Shown one piece after another: positions 6,192-11,861 of a DNA stretch of 11,861 nt (position 1 is its first letter; each line of letters opens with the position of its first letter). The position numbers and the translations under genes are program-made. The notes under the pieces were generated by a model. That model ran no database searches. It was not told the DNA's origin and saw only the letters and a list, made by a program, of their open reading frames with translations. The DNA is from JAICLL01 sp035252155 (GTDB lineage: Bacteria > Planctomycetota > Planctomycetia > Pirellulales > JAICIG01), in the NCBI GenBank assembly GCA_035252155.1, contig DATFDL010000808.1:1-11861 (forward strand), given 5' to 3'.

Positions 6192-7484
6192 ATGACGAAA
6201 CATCCCGCCGGACATGACCCATTAACGAGTGAATTCGGCTGGCCATTGCCAAGACGAAAACAGCACTTTGAAGATCTGAAAGAAGGTGTGACGCACCATC
6301 GGCAGATATCGTTTATGGACGCGGAAATACGGCTTCCTGTTTTTCGCGTTCCACTCAACCTGCCGAAGTACCGGATGCTAAACGGACGGACGGCTTCGGC
6401 CCAGCAGGAATGGCTGGCGCGGAATCCAGACAAGCCCGATGACTTCTTTGAGCAAGATCCCGAATCCGAAGAAGTCCAGCGCATACAGCACGAACTTCTT
6501 AGCAAAGTCGTCGGCGGAGCTGGATTGCTCAAGTACTTCACACAACCCGAAAACAAACAGAAGGAGCCGCTGTATCTTGACTGTAACGGTTTTGTTGTCA
6601 ACGGGAACCGGCGTCTATGCACTTGGCGAAGGCTCGTCAAAGAGGATACCGCTCGCTACCGGCACTTCGAGCATATCGACGTTATAGTTCTGCCCCCTGC
6701 CGATGAAAAAGCGATCGATAAGCTTGAGGGCGAGTTACAAGTCGAGCCAGATATTCGCGAGGACTACACATGGGACTCGCTCGCGAACATGATGAAGCAG
6801 CGCCAAGCGAAGCACGGCCTCGATACGAAGCAAATCGCCGATTTCTATCGAAAAAAAGAGAGTGAGGTAAACGAGCTGCTTGATATGTTGGAGTACGCCG
6901 CTGTCTATCTTGAGAAACGCGGAAAGGCCCGCCAGTGGAGCGAGGTTTCGGACAAACAGTTTGCGTTCCAACAGATGGTGAAGAAACGGGAATCGCTTGC
7001 TAACGCCGGTTCGAAGCGTCTCTTCGAAGAAATGGCGTTTATATTGATTGACGACCCAGAGGGTGGGCGGCTTTATGAGGCGATTCCGGACGCACACAAG
7101 CATTTCGAGGCAATTAAACGCGCGCTTCTCGAGGCATTCCCGGTCGCGGCGCCACGAGCGAGCCACGAACTCGACCTCTTGGGTGGCGGCGCTGTTGACT
7201 CAGCGGATTTACCACTCGCTGAGGAGATCGGTAGGGACGAGGAAAGCCGAAGGAAGGCACATGGCACGATACGCGATCAGATTGAATTAGCAAAGTTCGT
7301 GGCTAAGGAACGAAAATCGGCCGACTTTCTGCTTACACAACTGCGGAAGGCGAACGAATTGGTGCAGAATGCAATAGCTGGTGGGCTGAGGCCAGAATCT
7401 GACAGGACCGGGGTCGAGCCCCAGATCAGGGCGATTGAGCTCGGGCTCGGACGCATCCGAAAGTGGCTTACCGAGAATGCTTAA
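6192..7484 (+). CDS. ParB-like (ParB/Srx fold) protein with HTH
   Basis: This 430-residue protein resembles ParB-type proteins in its first half. VPLNLPKYRMLNGRTASAQQ at 53-72 is like the 'l..N.R' box. LDCNGFVVNGNRRLCTWRRL at 129-148 matches the GERR box, with GNRR replacing GERR, and a strand IDVIVLPP follows. Residues 192-240 look like the ParB helix-turn-helix region: YTWDSLANMMKQRQAKHGL, then DTKQIADFYRKKESEVNELL. The C-terminal half (240-430) is helical and charged and I do not recognise it. The GERR box binds CTP in chromosomal ParB and supports phosphotransfer in other branches. Whether that applies here is unknown. ParB-like proteins recur next to methyltransferases and in DNA-modification restriction clusters, so a role in DNA sensing or loading is plausible. 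The gap to the previous gene is 3 nt, which suggests translational coupling. It is unlikely to be a partition protein because no ParA gene is present. Confidence 0.75.
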   Translation: MTKHPAGHDPLTSEFGWPLPRRKQHFEDLKEGVTHHRQISFMDAEIRLPVFRVPLNLPKYRMLNGRTASAQQEWLARNPDKPDDFFEQDPESEEVQRIQHELLSKVVGGAGLLKYFTQPENKQKEPLYLDCNGFVVNGNRRLCTWRRLVKEDTARYRHFEHIDVIVLPPADEKAIDKLEGELQVEPDIREDYTWDSLANMMKQRQAKHGLDTKQIADFYRKKESEVNELLDMLEYAAVYLEKRGKARQWSEVSDKQFAFQQMVKKRESLANAGSKRLFEEMAFILIDDPEGGRLYEAIPDAHKHFEAIKRALLEAFPVAAPRASHELDLLGGGAVDSADLPLAEEIGRDEESRRKAHGTIRDQIELAKFVAKERKSADFLLTQLRKANELVQNAIAGGLRPESDRTGVEPQIRAIELGLGRIRKWLTENA

Positions 7485-9291
7485 CATCGCCTACGAAGCG
7501 GCGTCGAGGCGCGCCGTTATCACTTGGGGAGACGCAGTACGCGACACGGACTGGGTTAGGCTGCTGAAGCGGGTTTTTCTTGATCATACCGCCGACGTCA
7601 TCCAGCACTCCGAGCTGGCGACCTCTATCCCGTGGTGGGCCTTCCTTTCGGTTCGGGCACAGATCAAGGAGATATTGAGCGGCTACGGCATTCCGCTGAC
7701 TGTGGATGACTCCGCTAGGCGTCTTCTGGAGCAGTCTCGTGAAAGCGAAGCGTCCTATGCACAGGCGATGAGTACACCTGCGCTTTCCTCGGAAGGTATT
7801 ATCGATCGGTTGGCGGTCAAGAAGTTCGTTCGACAATTGACGAAGGAGCAACTTCGAAATGTTGCCCGATTGTCAGGATTGAAGGCGGGGGCGACGTTCT
7901 CTGTCCCTGGTGCCGGCAAAACTACGGAAGCGCTCGCGCTGTTCCATCTTCGGGCCGAAACGAACGACCGTTTGCTCGTAATTGCTCCCAAAAACGCGTT
8001 CAGTGCCTGGGACGAGCAAATGCAACTTTGTGTTTCCGACGCTCAATGCTTCGTTCGCCTTACAGGTGGCCGTGATCGAATCGAGCAGGCTCTTAGTGGC
8101 GACCCGCGATTCATGCTAATTACATATCAGCAGCTCCCCCGCGTCCGGGAAATGATTGCGGCGCATATCGCGAGTCGCCGCGTTTTTGTCTTTTTAGACG
8201 AAAGCCATCGGATTAAAAGCGGCAAGCAGCGAGTTACCGCAGAGGCGGTATTGAGTTTGTCGCACCTTCCTGTGGGAAAGCTCCTCCTTTCGGGTACGCC
8301 GATGCCGCAGGCGGAAGATGACCTGATTCCGCAATTCTCCTTTCTGTACCCAGAGATGCGGGTAACTTCCTCAAACGTCGCCGACGCCATCAAACCTGTC
8401 TACGTACGGACGACGAAATCGGAGCTCGATTTGCCGGCCGTAAGCCGTAGGCTCATTTCGCTTGAACTCTCGCCGGTCCAGGCTCGGCTCTATCGGCTGA
8501 TGCGCGTGGAGGCGGCGCGCCAAGCGGAAACCGTTCTAAACGTCCGCAATCGAGTTGCGTTCCGCGCTCTCGGCCGCAGCATTATTCGGCTGTTGCAGCT
8601 AGTCTCAAATCCGTCATTACTCGCGCGCGAAATCGGTTTTGCACATGAAGGGTTGCTTGCTGAGCTACTTGAAGAGGGTAAGTCGCCAAAGGTTGAATAT
8701 GCGTGCTCGCGCGCAAGGCAGTTAGCCCGGCAGGGAAAAAAATCGCTAATCTGGACTTCTTTCGTGGCTAACGTCGAGCTAATGGCACGTCGACTTTCGG
8801 ACCTCGGGGCCGTCTATATTCACGGTGGAGTTGATGCCGGGAGTGAGGACGACGAAGAAACGCGCGAAGGCAAGATAAAAGCGTTTCATGACGACGCATC
8901 GGTTAAGGTCATGGTTGCTAACCCAGCGGCTGCGTCGGAGGGCATTAGCTTGCACACGGTTTGCCGGAATGCGATCTACGTCGATCGGACGTTCAACGCC
9001 GCACACTATATCCAATCGGAGGACAGGATTCATCGTCTCGGCTTAAAAAAGGATGAAGTTCCAACTATCGAGATACTTGAGTGCCGTTCGACCATCGACG
9101 AAGTGGTGAGATCGCGGCTTGGCGTGAAAATAGACCGGATGAGCATGGCACTCAATGATCCTTCTCTCAATGTTGACCCGATTCCGTTCGACCCGACGAA
9201 CTTTGATGATGACGATGACTATGGGGCAGGAATCAATGATGACGATATCGCAGCTCTGATCGACGGGCTCCGTGACGGAGTAGGCGGATGA
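7477..9291 (+). CDS. SNF2-family DNA-dependent ATPase (superfamily 2)
   Basis: This 604-residue protein starts at the ATG that overlaps the end of the ParB-like gene by 8 nt. A TTG at 7435 would add 14 residues inside the upstream frame and is less likely. Residues 1-120 are an N-terminal domain I do not recognise. The two RecA-like lobes follow. The Q-motif-like LTKEQLRNVARLSG leads into Walker A, SVPGAGKTT at 142-150. Motif Ia is LLVIAPKNAFSAW, the Walker B DESH is at 241-244 (within FVFLDESHRIKSGK), and motif III is LLLSGTP at 269-275. The second lobe has SLIWTSF, then VMVANPAAASEGISL and QSEDRIHRLG at 513-522, the SNF2 signature. The C-terminus ends in a strongly acidic tail with DDDDDYGAG near 577-585. 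SNF2 proteins translocate on duplex DNA. In defence loci such ATPases act with nucleases and methyltransferases. No nuclease domain is fused, so the catalytic partner is probably one of the neighbours. Confidence 0.93.
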   Translation: MLNIAYEAASRRAVITWGDAVRDTDWVRLLKRVFLDHTADVIQHSELATSIPWWAFLSVRAQIKEILSGYGIPLTVDDSARRLLEQSRESEASYAQAMSTPALSSEGIIDRLAVKKFVRQLTKEQLRNVARLSGLKAGATFSVPGAGKTTEALALFHLRAETNDRLLVIAPKNAFSAWDEQMQLCVSDAQCFVRLTGGRDRIEQALSGDPRFMLITYQQLPRVREMIAAHIASRRVFVFLDESHRIKSGKQRVTAEAVLSLSHLPVGKLLLSGTPMPQAEDDLIPQFSFLYPEMRVTSSNVADAIKPVYVRTTKSELDLPAVSRRLISLELSPVQARLYRLMRVEAARQAETVLNVRNRVAFRALGRSIIRLLQLVSNPSLLAREIGFAHEGLLAELLEEGKSPKVEYACSRARQLARQGKKSLIWTSFVANVELMARRLSDLGAVYIHGGVDAGSEDDEETREGKIKAFHDDASVKVMVANPAAASEGISLHTVCRNAIYVDRTFNAAHYIQSEDRIHRLGLKKDEVPTIEILECRSTIDEVVRSRLGVKIDRMSMALNDPSLNVDPIPFDPTNFDDDDDYGAGINDDDIAALIDGLRDGVGG

Positions 9292-10169
9292 CGGTCTTGT
9301 CGCCCGGGCTTCTTTATTCTGCCCAAAAGTTAATCGATACCGTTGCGGCGCATCCGATGGATCGCGATGACTACCTCTGGTCGTTCAGAACGATGCTCGT
9401 CTCACCAGCGGAGGGCGTCCTACAGCTTTCGACGCGATGTGGATGGATCGCGGTTAACGAGCAGCTCGGTCTTGAAGTGACGGAGATGGGGCGATATGTG
9501 CAATCATTCCAAGGGGCGGACGCTAAGCTCCGTGTACAGATTAGGGATTTCATCCAGGCGGTTCAACCGTCATGGACAAAGCTGCTCCCAGCGGGCCGGG
9601 CAGAGTCGCTTCCGTTCATGCCGGAGCCTGCGAGGCAGTGTTTCCGTGAAGCAGGCCTCAGTCAACGGCCTCCGACCGACGATGTCATCTCTTGGTGGGA
9701 CGAGATGGCGGCCGCGGCCCGCGGTCGTGCCGCCGTCTATCTTGCTCAAATCGGGCGAAATGGTGAGCGCTGCTCAATCGAATTCGAAACACGACGCGTG
9801 GGCCGGCGTCCACATTGGCAATCAGTCGAGTCGAATAAAAGCGGTTTCGACGTTCTTTCCATGTGGTCACGTTCCGACCCGACCGACCTACAAATTGAGG
9901 TGAAAGCATCGCCCCAGCACGTGGCTGCGGCATCTCTGCATTTAACTCGACGCGAGTGGGAGGCCGCGCAAACCGCCGTTCGCTATCTGTTCCACATTTG
10001 GTCGATCACTGATTCGGCGAAGCAGCTAGCTGTGCTTCCACCATTAGCACTGGGCGCTCACGTACCGACCGAAAACGGCGAAGGTCGTTGGGAAACCATA
10101 GAGGTCCCATACAAATCGTTTGAATCTGAATTTCGGCTTGTCGAGATCGATTCCGTGCCGCTTCCGTAA
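9288..10169 (+). CDS. DUF3883-type protein with PD-(D/E)XK-like core, putative nuclease
   Basis: This 293-residue protein begins with an ATGA overlap with the SNF2 gene. Residues 8-130 are an N-terminal region with a winged-helix-like stretch (GWIAVNEQLGLEVTEMGRYV). From about 140 it matches DUF3883: GRAAVYLAQIG, SGFDVLSMW at 185-193, then LQIEVKAS at 201-208, and LTRREWEAAQTAVRYLFHIW at 219-238. D188, E204 and K206 form the D...ExK triad of restriction-endonuclease-like folds, and all are present. DUF3883 domains are frequent in defence islands next to helicases and SNF2 ATPases. The inference is that this is a DNA-cleaving partner of the SNF2 ATPase. An alternative is a DNA-binding subunit that has lost cleavage, but the intact triad argues against that. 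It is the last gene of the operon. Confidence 0.8.
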   Translation: MTVLSPGLLYSAQKLIDTVAAHPMDRDDYLWSFRTMLVSPAEGVLQLSTRCGWIAVNEQLGLEVTEMGRYVQSFQGADAKLRVQIRDFIQAVQPSWTKLLPAGRAESLPFMPEPARQCFREAGLSQRPPTDDVISWWDEMAAAARGRAAVYLAQIGRNGERCSIEFETRRVGRRPHWQSVESNKSGFDVLSMWSRSDPTDLQIEVKASPQHVAAASLHLTRREWEAAQTAVRYLFHIWSITDSAKQLAVLPPLALGAHVPTENGEGRWETIEVPYKSFESEFRLVEIDSVPLP

Positions 10170-10196
10170 AAAACCGCTCCCCCACAGAAGGCGGTT
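10168..10196 (-). terminator. Rho-independent terminator of the acetoacetyl-CoA synthetase transcript
   Basis: Read on the minus strand, the arms AACCGC (10196-10191) and GCGGTT (10177-10172) form a 6-bp stem around a 13-nt loop. The second arm runs straight into a T-tract ending at 10168. This suits a transcript coming from the synthetase gene, whose stop codon is at 10301. The loop is somewhat long and the stem short, so it may be only moderately efficient. On the plus strand the same hairpin has A residues in front but no T-tract behind it, so it is less convincing as the end of the operon. Confidence 0.5.
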
Positions 10197-10300
10197 CGTC
10201 GCTCCGCCATTTCTTCTCTCACGCGACGTACGTCACTGACACGAAGTCTCGCCGGCTTCCGCCCGTGCATTGGTCAAATTCGATCAAACGCAAGCGCGGG
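10170..10300. other. Convergent intergenic region
   Basis: This 131-bp gap separates the end of the defence-like operon from the convergent synthetase gene. Apart from the hairpin at its left end, it holds a perfect 10-bp palindrome GACGTACGTC at 10225-10234 and an imperfect inverted repeat around TTGGTCAAATTCGATCAA near 10272. I see no coding frame with family resemblance, no tRNA-like sequence and no recombinase site. Confidence 0.6.
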
Positions 10301-11861
10301 CTAGCTCGCCAGTTCCGCTCGGTCTTTGAACAAGGCCAGCGCCTCGGGGTTGATCAGCGCCTCGGCGTTGCGCACCGGGCGACCGTGAATTACATCGCGA
10401 ACGGCCAACTCGACCAGCTTGCCGCTGCGGGTGCGAGGAATGTCGGCCACCTGCAAAACCTTGGCCGGCACGTGCCGCGGCGTCGTGCTGTGGCGAATCG
10501 CGTCGCGAATGCGGCGCCGTAATTCGTTGTCGAGTACCAGCCCGTCGCGGAGCCGCACAAACAGCACCACCCGCATGTCGCCTTCCCAGTCTTGGCCCAC
10601 GACGATGCTCTCCAGCACCTCAGGCACTTGCTCGACCGGGCGGTAGATTTCGGCCGTGCCGATTCGCACACCCGCGGGATTCAACGTCGCGTCGGAGCGG
10701 CCATGGATCACCATGCCGCCGCGCTCGTTCAACTCGGCCCGGTCGCCGTGCCGCCAGACGCCCGGAAACCGCTCGAAGTAGGTCTGGTGGTAGCCAGCCG
10801 GATCGTTCCAAAAACCCAGCGGCATCGAAGGGAACGGCGCGGTGCAAACCAATTCGCCCTGCTGCCCGACAATCGGGCGGCCGGCGTCGTCAAACACCTG
10901 CACGTTTGTGCCCAGCGTCCGACATTGCAGCTCGCCGCGATAGACCGGGCCGATGGGGTTGTCGCTCAAGAAAAAACCGCACAGCTCGGTGCCGCCGCAA
11001 ATGCTCGACAACCGCACGTCGCGCTTGATCGCCCGATAGACATAATCGAAGTTTTCGCCATGCAACGGCGCTCCGGTCGAAAGCACGGCCCGCAACGACG
11101 ACAAATCGTGCGTCTTCGCCGGTTCGAGTCGCACCTTTTCGATCGTCGAAAGATACTTGGGGCTGGTGCCGAACACCGTCAGGCGTTCGCGTTCGGCCAG
11201 GTCGAACAACACGTCGACCTTGGGGGCCAGCGGCGCGCCGTCGTAAAGCACCACCGTGCAGCCGACCGCCAGCCCGCTGACCAGCCAGTTCCACATCATC
11301 CAGCCGGTCGATGTGTAGTAGAAGAACCGGTCATCCCGCCTCAGGTCACCGTGCAGCACCAGTTCCGAAAGGTGCTTCAGCAAGATGCCCCCCGCCGTGT
11401 GCACGATGCACTTGGGCGGTCCCGTCGTGCCCGACGAATAGAGAATGTAGAGCGGGTGATCGGCAGGCAACTGCTCGAACGTGGGCGGACCGGCCGGCGA
11501 ACCAGCTAGCCATTCCTCCCAAGCGACCGCGTCGGGCAATCCGCCGAGACTCAGAGACGGTGGGTCGAGATGCGGAACCACCACCACGTGCTCGATCGAG
11601 CCGATTCGCTCGCAGATTTCCCGCACGCGCGGCAGCACGTCGACGCGGCGGCCCAGGTCGATGTATCCGTCAACCGTGATAAGCGCCTTGGGGGCGATTT
11701 GCAAAAAGCGATCGACCACACCCTGCACGCCGAAGTCGGGCGAGCAGCACGACCAGACGGCGCCGATGCTGGCCGCCGCCAGCATAGCGATGACCGCTTC
11801 GGCGATATTCGGCAGATAGCCCACCACCCGATCGCCCGGCCCGATGCCCAACCGCCGCAGT
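10301..11861 (-). CDS. aacS: Acetoacetyl-CoA synthetase (acetoacetate-CoA ligase), 5' end outside window
   Basis: The enzyme activates acetoacetate with ATP and CoA to acetoacetyl-CoA. It belongs to the ANL adenylate-forming superfamily and is cytosolic. The frame is open to the right edge. About 519 of roughly 650 residues are visible, so the N-terminal part is missing and the TTG at 11851 is not the real start. Visible motifs, in order, are the N-terminal core (GDRVVGYLPNIAEAVIAMLA), the AMP-binding P-loop YILYSSGTTGPPKCIVH, CGGTELCGFF, WRHGDRAEL, and HGRSDATLNPAGVRIGTAEI at the domain hinge. The C-terminal catalytic lysine lies in RTRSGKLVELAVRDVI. The ending with INPEALALFKD and the length fit the acetoacetyl-CoA branch better than acetyl-CoA synthetase. 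It is GC-rich like the left flank and so belongs to the host background. Confidence 0.9.
   Translation of the reverse strand, partial: LRRLGIGPGDRVVGYLPNIAEAVIAMLAAASIGAVWSCCSPDFGVQGVVDRFLQIAPKALITVDGYIDLGRRVDVLPRVREICERIGSIEHVVVVPHLDPPSLSLGGLPDAVAWEEWLAGSPAGPPTFEQLPADHPLYILYSSGTTGPPKCIVHTAGGILLKHLSELVLHGDLRRDDRFFYYTSTGWMMWNWLVSGLAVGCTVVLYDGAPLAPKVDVLFDLAERERLTVFGTSPKYLSTIEKVRLEPAKTHDLSSLRAVLSTGAPLHGENFDYVYRAIKRDVRLSSICGGTELCGFFLSDNPIGPVYRGELQCRTLGTNVQVFDDAGRPIVGQQGELVCTAPFPSMPLGFWNDPAGYHQTYFERFPGVWRHGDRAELNERGGMVIHGRSDATLNPAGVRIGTAEIYRPVEQVPEVLESIVVGQDWEGDMRVVLFVRLRDGLVLDNELRRRIRDAIRHSTTPRHVPAKVLQVADIPRTRSGKLVELAVRDVIHGRPVRNAEALINPEALALFKDRAELAS

Noticed and set aside
7435..7476. TTG start giving 14 more residues on the SNF2 protein
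   Set aside because: The ATG at 7477 gives a typical 8-nt coupled overlap. The extension lies wholly within the end of the ParB-like gene and has no family resemblance.
4471..10300. Flanking direct repeats (GCTTCCG near 4472, 10160 and 10255) as attachment sites
   Set aside because: Seven-base matches in GC-rich DNA are expected by chance. There is no recombinase gene or tRNA to support an attachment site.
10592..11509. Long plus-strand frame (305 codons) opposite the synthetase gene
   Set aside because: It is antisense to a clearly recognisable acetoacetyl-CoA synthetase, is rich in Arg/His/Gln as expected for a shadow, and has no family features.
1..11861. CRISPR array, tRNA or rRNA genes, insertion sequences
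   Set aside because: I saw no regularly spaced repeats, tRNA-like cloverleaf, rRNA segment, transposase or terminal inverted repeats.

Overview
The window looks like a chromosomal segment of a planctomycete (Planctomycetota, probably a Pirellulales-like lineage). The main evidence is a DUF1549/DUF1553 'PSD1' protein with a CxxCH motif, followed by a Tat-exported DUF1501 (sulfatase-like) protein. That pair is greatly expanded in Planctomycetota. The flanking metabolic genes are GC-rich: positions 3781-3840 contain 45 G+C out of 60. The central genes are more balanced: positions 5941-6000 contain 30 of 60 and 8941-9000 contain 34 of 60.

Layout, left to right. Positions 2-64 are the last codons of an upstream gene. 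Positions 74-2344 encode the DUF1549/DUF1553 protein. Positions 2350-2942 hold a compact two-gene module, a BrnT-like small protein and an Xre-type HTH protein, which looks like a toxin-antitoxin pair. It sits between the DUF1549/DUF1553 gene and its usual partner, the DUF1501 gene (2992-4470). A near-consensus promoter at 4496-4524, overlapped by ACGC/GCGT half-sites, then drives a tight co-directional operon of six genes ending at 10169. On the minus strand, 10301 to the right edge encodes a 5'-truncated acetoacetyl-CoA synthetase, convergent with the operon, with a likely terminator at 10168-10196.

The six-gene operon is the most interesting part. It encodes, in order: a small ribbon-helix-helix protein (probable autoregulator), a beta-class DNA methyltransferase with TSPPY (amino-methyltransferase, plausibly m4C), a short BglII/BstYI-like putative restriction endonuclease, a ParB-like protein (GNRR box plus HTH), a stand-alone SNF2-type ATPase, and a DUF3883 protein with a PD-(D/E)XK-like core. 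Gaps are 14, 15 and 3 nt, followed by an 8-nt overlap and a 4-nt ATGA overlap, so the last four genes are probably translationally coupled. My inference is a genome-defence locus: a type II-like modification/restriction pair extended by a ParB-like DNA sensor or loader, an ATP-driven translocase and a second nuclease. I do not recognise this combination as a named system. It lacks the diagnostic genes of DISARM (drmA/drmB), BREX, Dnd/Ssp and Dpd. Novelty is unproven without database searches.
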